DNA from: Yponomeuta sedellus
Lineage: Eukaryota > Arthropoda > Insecta > Lepidoptera > Yponomeutidae
Reading direction: 5' to 3'
NCBI GenBank assembly: GCA_934045075.1
Contig: OW203744.1
Location: forward strand, 7,007,795-7,071,794
DNA length: 64,000 nt
Shown here: in pieces, positions 1 to 8,805 of the stretch
Position numbering within the stretch: the stretch's first letter is position 1
Layout: each line of letters begins with the position of its first letter
Translations under genes and position numbers: made by a program
The notes under the pieces: model-generated
Seen by the model: the letters and a program-made list of their open reading frames with translations, nothing else
The model's database searches: none
What the model was told of the DNA's origin: nothing

Positions 1-624
1 CCATGATTTCTTAAATCTAATTACTGTTTTACTACTATTTGTGGTCTTATCGCTTAGAGTGGTCTCTTCCAGAAAACCTTTGGATGGCGTATGCATAGGT
101 TGTACTTTACAGAGTGTCCAGATTGTCATTACCTGGTAGAGCAGTATCTGTGTCTACCACGTGCAAAGCTATCCTCAGAGTCAGTAATATATCGCTGATC
201 ATCAACGAAGATAATTTGTTGAGAGCAATACCTTGATAGGCGATAGGCGATATCAACACATTGATAGGCGAAGGTAGAGCAGATCTCCTATCAAAGCTTG
301 CATTCCCAAGAACTTCACTATTTCTTGTCGTTCTTAGGATTATTGACCTTTCCGTGGTTGTAGAGTCGGTAAGTGCACCTGTGTGCACACACCCCGTGTG
401 TTGATGTAGGGTTGGGTAGACACTACGTCTTCCCTGGCCGGTGACTGTTACAAACAGTAACACTTCTGGAAAAAGTCTAGTACTTCTGGTCTAGTACTGA
501 TTCGAGTTGACGAAATGCTGAAAGAGCCTTCGTTGGTGACGTCGGAATGCGAGATGCTATTTTAATCGAGCACAAAAGTTACGATCTTCTCGAACGTCGT
601 CAGATACAACATCTGGAGCTTGTT
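1..624. other. No gene recognised at the left edge
   Basis: Only short open frames without family features are present. A short local duplication of a 'gataggcgat' motif lies near 235-270. The lower part may continue the degenerate minus-strand gene described at 625-1060, but I could not follow a reading frame reliably below its stop. Confidence 0.4.
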
Positions 625-1060
625 CTAGAAGTAAATCAAGAAATACTGGACTGAATTCGAGAGTCCAGGGATTTCAACCTTGTTTTCTTCTAAATCCTCA
701 ATTTCGGAGTCATGCCATCTCCCAGGGCAGCGTAAATCTCGTCAGCTAGTAAGTAAGTGCCTGAAATGAAATGAACCTTCATTTAAAAACAAAGAAAACA
801 GGCTTAAAACCGTAAACATTACCTACAAAGGTCCTGATATAAAATGCCGTCCAGCAAACGAAAGCACACGATCGTGCAACAAAATTTTTCCAGACATATT
901 TTATAACCAAAAACGAATTTTCTATTTATAAAAACGTCACACATCACTAAATAAATTATTCATATACACATTCTAACTTAACTATCACAAAGTTTCAGAC
1001 AAAATGTAGCAAAAATCGGTACTTACGTGAAGCGGGTTTCCCGCCAAAGTACGCAGCCAT
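625..1060 (-). pseudogene. Degenerate 5' end of a spliced gene (two exons)
   Basis: On the minus strand an ATG at 1060 opens a short exon (MAAYFGGKPAS) that ends in a perfect GTAAGT donor at 1026-1021. A TTTCAG acceptor places the next exon from 760 downward, and the phase joins cleanly (Arg, then TYLLADEIYAALGD). The frame then slips by one base; an acidic stretch (HDSEIEDLEENKVEIPG) continues in another frame to a TAG at about 625. Short, acidic N-terminal exons of this kind occur in piggyBac-type transposase genes, but the family assignment is a guess. The splice signals are seen directly. The rest of the gene, if any, would extend to or beyond the left edge of the window. Confidence 0.35.
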
Positions 1061-1455
1061 TTCCGACAACGGTTCGCGGGCTTTTGATGGCTGACAAGTG
1101 AGATGCCGGACCTCGCGGTATTTTTTGTAGGCAAAATAGATAAATGCACGATCGATCGATGCCGGTTGCGTTCCGAAAAGTTGATTCGTTTGGAGTCAGG
1201 ATTTTTTTAAAGTTAAATGCACGATTGTGATAGCTCGGTTGCAAAAGGGTTAGGTAATGTGGGGCCAACAGCAGGGTGAATGTCTATCAAGGGCGGCCTA
1301 AAAACAAAATGTATTTACTTGTTAAACAAAGGTAAAGGTATAACGGAGTAACTTTGCACCACATTTGTTTAGCGATTAGCTAACTACCTATAAACTTATT
1401 TTACAGCCTACTGATGTTGTCATTGCAGTCATAAATCAATAATATACACACACGA

Positions 1456-1501
1456 AGGGTTCCGTACCATTATGTATAAAGACAGCCGGACGGACGGACG
1501 G

Positions 1502-1535
<34 letters not shown>

Positions 1536-1597
1536 AGACGGACGGACAGCGAAGTCTTAGTAATAGGGTCCCGTTTTACCTTTGGGTATGGAACCCT
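1456..1597. repeat. Short inverted-repeat element containing a GGAC/CAGA microsatellite
   Basis: The ends are a 13-bp inverted repeat, agggttccgtacc at 1456-1468 and its near-complement ggtatggaaccct at 1585-1597 (one mismatch). The interior holds a GGAC/AGAC tetranucleotide tract at about 1484-1551. This arrangement is familiar to me as a high-copy lepidopteran interspersed repeat; its class is unresolved. The open frame across it is an artefact of the tetranucleotide repeat. Confidence 0.6.
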
Positions 1598-2557
1598 AAA
1601 AATAAAACATATTTATGTAATATTACCACTTTGTCTTTCGCATTGTGGTGCAAAGTCGCCCCACTAGGTTTAAAGTAATATATATTATGTAAAGTCATTT
1701 AGGCATAATCGGTAAATTTCACTAATTCTATTTAATTGTGCGTAACCTAGTCGCAATTTTATGAGTTTATGAATGAAACAGTCGAATCTACGTATACCTA
1801 CCTACTCACCGATATCAACATAGATATCGGTGAGTAGGTAGGTACCTAAGTAAAGGCTTTATACATCTATGTTAGATGATTTAGGTATACAGCGTCTAGT
1901 CACGCCAGGTCATCTCCATAGAGTAGGTAGGTACATAGTTACATACCTATTATGTTTGTGGTTCAATACATTTTCTGCGAGTTCTATGTTTGGAAATGCC
2001 AATTCAGCGACGTCAAGAAGAGGTTGAACATGCCTTTTTCTGAAAAGTTTGACCGTTATCTACGTACATTCAAAGATCAAATTGACCTAGGCAATAAGAA
2101 GTATTGGCTCGCAAGCGAAAAGTTGAAGGAAACTACAGCTCCTTACAAAATTCTACATACTTACCTTCCATTTTCCTCCATGATCTTTTTTTTCGCACGT
2201 AATTCGATTTTTTTACGCTTGAGTCGTTTGTTATTTTTATTTCCCATTTTGGCGTACTACAAACAGTCCATTACTACAATAATAATATGACTCTATATTT
2301 ATTAGAATATGCCTAAACCGCGGCCGCATCATGCCTAGTACATTTACTCATAGTACCTACATATGGATACTACCTCCTTGACTTTAGATTGTGCGTTAAT
2401 AACATATAACACTACTGTATGTAATGATACCTGTCGTCGACTGGCATCAAAGTGCATCGATTGTACCTCTTCGTTATATTTAAGGCCCGTGTTGCCATAT
2501 GCCAAGGTGTTCAATCAGATAATTTATGTTTTAAATCTGTAAAAAATCTGTATGGGT
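1598..2557. other. AT-rich intergenic DNA with one perfect hairpin
   Basis: No recognisable coding sequence. An open frame at 1952-2290 (plus) has no motif and a composition like the surrounding DNA. The only structure I see is the 22-bp inverted repeat listed at 1795-1844. Confidence 0.45.
1795..1844. repeat. Perfect 22-bp inverted repeat with a 6-nt loop
   Basis: Arms at 1795-1816 and 1823-1844 are exact complements (core cactcaccgatatc-type sequence) separated by aacata. It would form a strong hairpin in single-stranded DNA or RNA. No gene is adjacent. It may be the remnant of a tiny foldback element. Confidence 0.75.
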
Positions 2558-3190
2558 CTAAATAACGAATATCTGTACAATATTCTGTATATCCATATCC
2601 ACTTCTGGAATCACCAACTTCTTCTCCACTCCTTTGTAAATTAGGTCATTCTCAATGTAAAAATCCTTGTATCTTTTCTGTTTCAGTACTTCTCTCAGTG
2701 CACCTAAGCCTTCATCTTCTTTCTGAGCTTTACTTATTCTTGCATGCAATTCAGATTGAATTAAGTAGACATGAGGGTTTCTGCTTAATGAGTCTATGTG
2801 AGACATCTTCTTGCCCGCTCTGTGCTCTACTTTGTAGTCAAAGTCTTGTAAAAATAAAACGCATCTTGCAACTTTGGCTGAGACTTATTTCTTGTAAAGT
2901 GTTTTCTGAAAAGCTGAGCAATCCGTTACGATTTTAAAGTGAATACCAAACAGGTATTTCCTGAACTTTCTCACCCCTTCCACAACTGCCAATGCTTCTA
3001 GCTCGTAGATGGTGTAGTTTCTTTGTTCAGTTTCATTCGTCTTTCTGCTCATATAATGAACTGGATGTAGAGCTCCGTCCTTGCTATCTTTCTGCATCAG
3101 AATAGCTGCATATCCATACTTAGAAGCATCTGTATGTACCTCGGTTTCTGCTCCTACTTCAAAAATTTTTAACACCGGTTCACTGCACAA
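2558..3190 (-). pseudogene. Gypsy RNase H domain and pre-integrase linker (broken)
   Basis: The frame at 2885-3190 holds the RNase H signature of Ty3/Gypsy Pol: HTDASKYGYAAIL (first catalytic Asp), YELEALAVVEGV (Glu) and IVTDC (second Asp). It normally removes the RNA strand of the RNA:DNA hybrid during reverse transcription. The continuation at 2558-2806 (ISKAQKEDEGLGALREVL) matches the linker between RNase H and the HHCC zinc finger of integrase, in another frame. The integrase itself is absent. It belongs to the same polyprotein as the reverse transcriptase at 3336-4124. Confidence 0.75.
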
Positions 3191-3335
3191 ATTTATCTTC
3201 AGAATTTCAAAAGCTCGTCTTTCTTCTTCACCAAAGTAAATTTCTTTTTCTTTTTTCAGTAGTTCTGTGAGTGGTCTCGCTATTAGAGAGTAGTTCTCAA
3301 TATATTTATGAAAGTATGATGTCAGGCCTACAAAA

Positions 3336-4124
3336 CTATGAACTTGTTTTAGTCTTTGGCTCTGGAAAATTGTAAACTGCTTCCGTCTTACTAGGCGAGG
3401 GTTTCACCGTACCATTCTCAATCACGTGGCCTAAGTACTCTACTTTTCTCTGCAGTAATTGAGTTTTCTTCCAATTAATTTCAAGGCCGTATTCAGCTGA
3501 AACCTTTAACACAATCTTTAGGTGCTCTACTGCTTCATTCTCGTCCACTGCGAGAATAATTACATCGGCAATAAATATCAGGACTATTCCACTTGCTATT
3601 AACTCTCTGAATATGATGTTAATAAATCGGCTAAAGTATTTAGGGCAGATACTCAGACCAAAAGGTGCTCTGAGGAACTCATACTGCCCCTCTGGACTAC
3701 TAGTTACAAATGCCGTGTACTTTACAGAGTCCTCTTCTATTGGCAAATGAAAGAAACCATTCTTCAGATCTATGGTGCTAAAGACCTTTGCCTTACTCAA
3801 CTTGTCAATGTGATCGTCAATCACGGGTAATGGGTACTCATCTTTAATAATCTTTTGGTTCACCTTTCTATAGTCAACACAAACTCTGATGTTTCCATCT
3901 TTTTTACGGACTAATACCAATGGACTAGCGTACTCCGAGAAACTTGGCCTTATTATTTGCTGGGCTAGCCACTCTTCTATCTGTCGCCTGACTACTTCTT
4001 CTTCTTTATTAGCTAGTCTCCTAGGTCGCTGAGCAACAGGAATCTCATCCTTTAAAATAATTTTCATCTTTATTGGAGCCTCCTTAACTTTTAAAGGTTT
4101 GTAATTTTCTACTAACTTCTGCAC
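3336..4124 (-). pseudogene. Gypsy reverse transcriptase, active site altered
   Basis: This segment carries the finger/palm motifs of Ty3/Gypsy RT in order: ASPLVLVRKKDGNIRVCVDYR, then VFSTIDLKNGFFHLPI (motif A with its Asp), EFLRAPFGLS (motif B) and VEYLGHVIENG. Where a [FY]xDD box is expected the sequence reads LIFIADVIIL, so the first Asp of the pair is Ala. A polymerase with this change should be inactive. It lies in the same frame as the protease segment upstream, separated from it by one stop codon at 4125-4127. The start listed is simply the first codon after that stop. Confidence 0.82.
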
Positions 4125-4460
4125 CTATGCGTTACAACTTATAGGTTCATCAACCACCGTAGGCAAACTCAACAGGTATCGACCATCCTCAGCATGTGGC
4201 ACAAGCTTGACTGCACCCCTGTCTATCAGAATAGTGGCGTTTGCCATGAATGATTGACCCAGTATGACTTGGCAGGGAATTACATCTTGTGGAACAATGT
4301 AAAAGCATGTTTCAAAACAATTATTATCGACTTCGACATTAGTAGTGAACTTTCCAAGAGAACATACCTTTGCAGATCCCAATCCAGTCAGTACCACCTT
4401 GTCCTTCTCGTACGACACTCCGCTTAGCTCAAAAAATAAGTTCGAAGATATTAAGTTCAA
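4125..4460 (-). pseudogene. Gypsy aspartic protease segment
   Basis: Just upstream of this open segment the same frame reads IIDSGSDLNLIS, a retropepsin active-site box of the DSG type, followed by the flap region and the late ILGQSFM motif (compare ILGxDFL in Gypsy proteases). It would release Gag and Pol products. A stop codon separates the DSG box from the zinc-knuckle frame, and another at 4125 separates it from the reverse transcriptase. Both stops are in frame with their neighbours, which suggests point nonsense mutations rather than indels. Confidence 0.72.
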
Positions 4461-4487
4461 GTCGCTTCCAGAATCAATTATCCGCTT

Positions 4488-4865
4488 CTAAACCACTTTT
4501 AACATTTTCACCGATTTGTTCGAAATTTTCGTATTGTTTACATTCAATAAGCTCTGACAACTGTCAACTCCTGATTCGTTCACCTGAGAATCGCTCACTC
4601 GTTCACCTTGACGTTCGTCGCAAACTTCATGCGATATCGTTTCGCCCTCTGCCGGATACCTCGTCACGCACATCGATCGTTGAACTGGTTGAACTTCGTT
4701 TTCGCCGCCGCCATTGTTTTTTCCGCCTTGCCTCGTCACGTTGGTAGCTCTGCACTCCGTTCCAATGTGGCCAAAAGCGTTACAACGAAAACATTTTATG
4801 CCGTTCAGACACCGACTGGCTATATGGTTTCGTTCTCCACACTGATAGCAGGACCGACTTGGCAC
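4488..4865 (-). pseudogene. Gypsy Gag nucleocapsid with two zinc knuckles
   Basis: Two consecutive CCHC knuckles are visible, CYQCGERNHIASRC and CFRCNAFGHIGTEC, as in nucleocapsid proteins that package retrotransposon RNA. A low-complexity linker leads toward the protease in the same frame. The frame differs from the Gag capsid-like part at 5012-5566, the junction being a frameshift near 5040. Confidence 0.8.
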
Positions 4866-5011
4866 TGTCCTCTGTTGTTGGCTGTTTACAGCCTGTCCAC
4901 TCTGTCTGCTGGCGACACCGTTCCACTGTCCGCTTCGCCGAAGTTGTCTGCCAGTGCCGCCGTCACTCCTTTTGCTCGCTGATACTGCCTTCGCCTTAAT
5001 AGTTTCGTAGA

Positions 5012-5566
5012 TTAATAATTTTTCTTTAAGGGCCGGATAGGTCGTGATACCGTAATAGCCTTGCTACTTTCGCAGTCGTCTACTATGCCATCCACGATGT
5101 ATTGTATGGCTACGTAGTCAGCAAACTTCGCTCGCCTGCCAAGCTCCCTCATGGTTAGCATGTACTGATAGCAGCTTTCGTCTTTTCTCTTCTTACGTTT
5201 TGCCATGATTTCATGCATCTCTTTCGTGTTAAGGGTATCTGGGAACTCCTCCTGTAGCGCCGACTTGAGCTCATCATATGTTCTGAAAGCCTTTTCGGAC
5301 CTTAGCCACATGTCCGCGGTGCCGCATAGGGATCTTCGTGCCACGATAAGCTTTTGGTGAGCCATCCACGAGAATATCTCAGCATTGTCTTCAATATCGG
5401 CCGCCCACTTGGTCGAAGAATAAGTTTTATCTTCACCATTAAATTTCGCTATGCCGAAAACTCCAACTCCGTCCAACATGGCCGTACCACCGCCTGCCGA
5501 AGTACTTGGCGTCGTCGCTGCGAACCCACTGCCGCTTCCCGCAATTTCCTTATCGTTTGATGCCAT
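5012..5566 (-). CDS. Gypsy Gag, capsid-like N-terminal part
   Basis: The frame begins with MASNDKEIAGSGSG and continues through a capsid-like region with the pattern WLRSEKAFRTYDELKSALQ..EEF and MLTMRELGRRAKFADYVAIQY, typical of Ty3/Gypsy Gag (retrotrans_gag family). About 185 residues are open before a frameshift near 5040; the protein continues in another frame into the zinc knuckles. The ATG lies about 170 bases inside the primer-binding site, a normal leader length. As it stands it would be a truncated Gag without its nucleocapsid. Confidence 0.72.
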   Translation of the reverse strand: MASNDKEIAGSGSGFAATTPSTSAGGGTAMLDGVGVFGIAKFNGEDKTYSSTKWAADIEDNAEIFSWMAHQKLIVARRSLCGTADMWLRSEKAFRTYDELKSALQEEFPDTLNTKEMHEIMAKRKKRKDESCYQYMLTMRELGRRAKFADYVAIQYIVDGIVDDCESSKAITVSRPIRPLKKNY

Positions 5567-5738
5567 CGTCCAAAATCGTCTTCTTTCGTCTTAGCCGTCT
5601 CAGTCTTTTCGTCGTAATTACACGTCTTTCCACTCGTCGTAGTTTGATGTTGAGGTTATGCCGGTTCGTCGTGTGGCGTGCCTCGTGCGTCGTAAATCGT
5701 CTTACTTCGTACGCCTTGTAACTTATAACTCGCGCCCT

Positions 5739-5756
5739 ATCCCGGACGAGCCCCCA
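5739..5756 (-). promoter_or_regulatory. tRNA-Pro-type primer-binding site
   Basis: Read on the minus strand this is TGGGGGCTCGTCCGGGAT, the 18-nt complement of the 3' end of tRNA-Pro. The same site is well known as the primer site of murine leukaemia-type retroviruses. It starts 4 nt inside the LTR edge, the expected position, and fixes both the polarity of the element and the LTR boundary. Confidence 0.88.
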
Positions 5757-5760
5757 AAAT

Positions 5761-5995
5761 TGTAGGACTAAGGCATCGAGAAATAAGAAGTCTTCTTTCG
5801 AGAAAACAGCAGCTTTTATTTTAAATCAACTTTACACTTTTTCACCAGTTATCAAGCGAGACTCCATCTTCATTGTGCCCATTATGTAATCCTATTTTCT
5901 ATCCCTTTCATCCATTTCTTCTCACTCACACCTATCACTTTCATTCGTTCATCTACGTTCCATTATACTAAGGAATCCAACGTTCCGTTCCTACA
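5761..5995 (-). repeat. 5' LTR of the truncated Gypsy element
   Basis: It is bounded by the inverted terminal heptamer TGTAGGA...TCCTACA (235 bp) and lies directly beside the primer-binding site. No partner LTR is present in the window. The flank beyond 5995 is the Transib-like sequence. Confidence 0.85.
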
Positions 5996-6180
5996 TGTAT
6001 GTTTCGGGATTCTGCTGCTTCCTCTGACAGCCGTCCTATTGGGAGTAGTGCTGAGGAAATCACCTGAGCACCATGTTGCAGAATTTTGTTTTGTTTTCCG
6101 TATCTTCCTCCTTTCGCTTAATTCTGCGAATTTCTTTTATGGCCGCCTGTGACCTGCAGCTGTAAATATAACTACCAGTC
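5996..6180 (-). pseudogene. Collapsed Transib (RAG1-like) transposase remnant
   Basis: On the minus strand two conserved ends of a Transib-type transposase lie within 180 bp of each other. First comes a GHRRP..KKFAELSERRK segment (compare GRPxxxFxESSxRxKRRK near the N-terminus). About 20 codons later, in another frame, comes HGAQVISSALLPIGRLSEE, the box that carries the catalytic Glu. The whole DDE core between them is missing. The Gypsy LTR starts two codons after the SRN that follows the Glu box. A fuller relative lies at 19700-21360, where both boxes are also visible. Confidence 0.6.
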
Positions 6181-6975
6181 AAATATAAAGATAAGGATAC
6201 ATTTGTATACTCTTCTAATTTTTTAACTATTTTTAAACATACCTGTAGTCGGTAGAGTTAAGGTGGTCTTGTTATTTAGCCGTTCTTTGTTCATTTTCTC
6301 AAATACGTCTTCTTGTGGGCCGCTGTCTATCTAGCCTTGAATTGATGCTTGATCCGCAATAGTTTTTGCTTGGCGCCTTTCTGCTATTCACGACCGTTAG
6401 CCAACTTATTCAAGATGTTTTCTTCCGTATTCTCATTTTTTTGTTGAAATGTCTGCTCATTTAGAGCTTTTGATTATTTCATGTCTTTCCTAGTCAGAAA
6501 CATTCCACCAGGAGGATCTGAAATTAATATAATACGTATGTAGACATCTTCAATATCAAGACATAACTAGGGTTAAAAAACTGTAACAATACAACCGCGC
6601 TTTATTTTAATGCATAATGGAATGCTGGGAAATGCTGAAAAGTGCATTAAACGTTTTTATGTTTGAATGAAGAAGTGAAAATTAATAGCTAAAATCCTTC
6701 ATATTCTTGATGCTATATTTCCTAAAAATACAAATGAAAAAAAAGAAACAAACCTGGTTCTAAAGAATCCATAGCTGCCACTTAACTAAATCGTCCAAGA
6801 TTGAGATCAGATGTTACTTGCATTGACAAACTACACGAAAACTGTGAGCGAACAGTAAATGTCGAGATTTCTTCGCGAGAAGCCTTGATCACGGAACGTG
6901 ACAAGTTAACTGTGTCTTTTAAATAATATGAAGACTATTACAAAGAAATCATGGCATTGAACCCCAGGGTTTAGA
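6181..6975. other. No gene recognised
   Basis: AT-rich DNA without convincing coding signal on either strand. A minus-strand stretch around 6340-6520 translates to charged, lysine- and glutamine-rich peptides with stops and might be decayed transposase, but I cannot assign it. Confidence 0.4.
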
Positions 6976-6978
6976 CAC

Positions 6979-7330
6979 CCTGGCAATTAAGTGCAATCAG
7001 TGCAAGAAAACTCACCCTCACTGCTGCACCTCGTAAAAGTGGGCCAGGCCCGTTGTACTTTTATCAGGGGACTCCGCTAATAATGTTTTAATCCCTATAG
7101 AGCAAATAAAACTCTTAGCAAACGACGGATGGGAAGTGCATATTAAATGCATGCTGGACTCTGGCTCCCAAGTGTCTCTTGTCACTACGAAGGCCATAGA
7201 GGTCTTAGGCCGGAATAATATCAACCTCATTGGCGTGATTTAGAGCAAAACAAAGTCAGCTACTGTATTCCCATGTAAGTCCACAGGTGCTGCTGAACGA
7301 ACCGGCGTCTCAGAACGATCCAATGTTCCA
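6979..7330 (+). pseudogene. BEL/Pao Pol scrap: zinc knuckle and protease
   Basis: The plus frame reads CNQCKKTHPHCC, the last knuckle typical of BEL/Pao Gag-Pol (compare CHICKKKHHTLLH in the element at 13847), a stop, then IKLLANDGWEVHIKCMLDSGSQVSLVTTKAIEVLG, which is the DSGSQ retropepsin box followed by the conserved helix. A second stop follows after GVI. It is a short orphan relic without LTRs or reverse transcriptase nearby. The length between knuckle and protease is much shorter than usual, so an internal deletion is likely. Confidence 0.65.
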
Positions 7331-7738
7331 ATGATTGACGAATGAACGGGAACTTAAAAAAAAAAGCCTTGTGTAAGCCGTTCAAAGTCCAGGAGAATGT
7401 TGACATGTTCCAACAAAATTTTGTATTTGTTTACCTTTACCTCTTCTCAAGAAGCTTCGTTGCTTCTTCGTTACTTTCCATAGTGAGCGGCAAATTTTTA
7501 ATTAGTTCGTAGGGCTGACCTTGAGGAATGACCGGAGGTAGTATAACTTTTGTATGTTGTCCAAGGCCTTGTCATTTTGGATAAGAGACCGAAACATCTG
7601 TGTGAAATGTAGTCAGAATATTTTCCGATGAATACATACATTCATTTTGGCCAAAGTGGCGCTTTAGCAATTTACTTTAATTTTTACCAAAGTGGCGCTT
7701 TAGCAATTTTTCCTTTCCAATTAAATGTTTTTTTTCAG
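7331..7738 (+). other. Non-coding part of the older Harbinger relic, with a 23-bp direct repeat
   Basis: No open gene. The sequence ccaaagtggcgctttagcaattt occurs at 7651-7673 and again at 7687-7709. A TTTTTTTTCAG acceptor at 7728-7738 marks the start of the DDE exon that follows. Confidence 0.45.
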
Positions 7739-8109
7739 TTTCCCTCAAAAGAAGAGGAGTTGATCAAGATAGCTTCAGATTTCAAAGAAATGTGCCAATT
7801 TGAGTATTGCACGGGAGCAGTAAAAGGAAAACACGTGGCGACCAAACCACCACCAGGGATTAGATCATACTTTTACAAAATTACAAACTTTCACAGCATT
7901 GTATTACTTACTAAACGCTAACTATGAGTTTATATCTATATGTAAGCGTTGAAACAAATGGCAGGGTGTCACATAAAGGAGTAATTAAATATACAGATTT
8001 TTATAGTTTACTAACAAGTAATATTTTGTATTTATCACAACCAAATTCCTTAAGAGGAATATCAGAGAAGATGCCATATGTATTCCTAGGAGATGAAGCA
8101 TTTGCTTTA
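7739..8109 (+). pseudogene. Older PIF/Harbinger transposase, first half of DDE exon
   Basis: After the splice acceptor the frame shows the Harbinger DDE_Tnp_4 pattern: FPSKEEELIKIASDFKE, then FEYCTGAVKGKHVATKPPPG and SYFYKITNFHSIVLL. The catalytic box normally reads GAIDGKH; here it is GAVKGKH, so the first catalytic Asp is Lys. Stops follow, and the frame resumes with MPYVFLGDEAFALS. The relic is then cut by the insertion at 8110; its second half resumes at 12213. It is inactive on several grounds. Confidence 0.82.
8107..8109. repeat. Target-site duplication TTA (left)
   Basis: TTA here is repeated at 12210-12212 on the other side of the element at 8110-12209. A 3-bp T(A/T)A duplication is the hallmark of PIF/Harbinger insertion. 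Confidence 0.85.
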
Positions 8110-8147
8110 AGCTCGTCACAGACGGCTAAGATGCTATAATATTTCAT

Positions 8148-8805
8148 CTTACGATATCGTAATATAAAATATTATAGCATCGTAAGGTATCGCACACGGT
8201 TAAGATGTATGATGTGGCTACCTGTCTTGTTGGTGCGTAGCGGTGGTAAGAAATGAAGAAAGTCTTGATAGGAAGAAGATAGACTTTTATTGTCCACACT
8301 CACAGAAGAGGCACAGAACAGAACAGTACATACACCATGAGAGAAAGAAGGAGAAAGTAAACAAGCACAAGCGATAGTATTTAGAAGCACGGGCGACACG
8401 GGTACCGCGCATAACGTATTTCGGGCGACTGGCCGGCTCCTAGCGCAAGAGTGGTGATCGGCGCGGAAGAACAATAGGAACCGGTCTCACGCGGCAGGCG
8501 GGCCGCGCGGCCAGCGCGCAACATCAACTCAATGCGGTGAGCAGAGGCGTGGGTACAAAAGCGTGATAAATAAACTAATAATAGATATAACAGATATCGT
8601 GTAGATGGGGGACAAATTACATTTAATTTAGACTAATAATATATAATTGTAAACAAATAATAATAACAAATATATGTGAGTAAATATATATAAGTAAGGA
8701 AGCCCACAGATGCTATAATATATTGAAACTATACATTCTCTCGAAGGCCGGCCTTGATGCCACTCGTGTTTCGCGACCGATTGCTTCGATACAGGGTGAT
8801 ACAAT
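8148..8805. other. Left untranslated arm of the Harbinger element
   Basis: Subterminal AT-rich repeats run to about 8207. From about 8210 to 8620 the composition changes to GC-richer DNA with a minus-strand AATAAA near 8290. This could be a solo LTR or another passenger, but I found no clean TG...CA ends with a duplication. No gene is supported. Confidence 0.4.

Larger units (their letters stand above)
2558..5995 (-). mobile_element. Ty3/Gypsy retrotransposon, 3'-truncated
   Basis: Reading on the minus strand from 5995: a 235-bp LTR, primer-binding site, Gag, zinc knuckles, protease, reverse transcriptase and RNase H, then loss of similarity near 2558 in the linker before the integrase. No second LTR copy is found below 2558, so the 3' end (integrase and LTR) is missing. 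The frames are broken in several places and the polymerase active site is altered. The 5' end abuts a Transib-like sequence at 5996-6180, so the element seems to have inserted there. Confidence 0.88.

Noticed and set aside
1472..1678. Plus-strand open frame with Asp/Arg/Thr-rich repeats
   Set aside because: Created by the GGAC/AGAC tetranucleotide tract; no start context or homology.
4370..4982. Plus-strand open frames across Gypsy Gag
   Set aside because: Antisense shadows of the minus-strand zinc-knuckle and Gag sequence.
8172..8474. Minus-strand 100-codon open frame in the Harbinger left arm
   Set aside because: No motif, and it runs across subterminal repeats and GC-richer passenger DNA.
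8208..8622. Solo LTR in the Harbinger left arm
   Set aside because: Composition and an AATAAA fit, but no target duplication or second copy was found.
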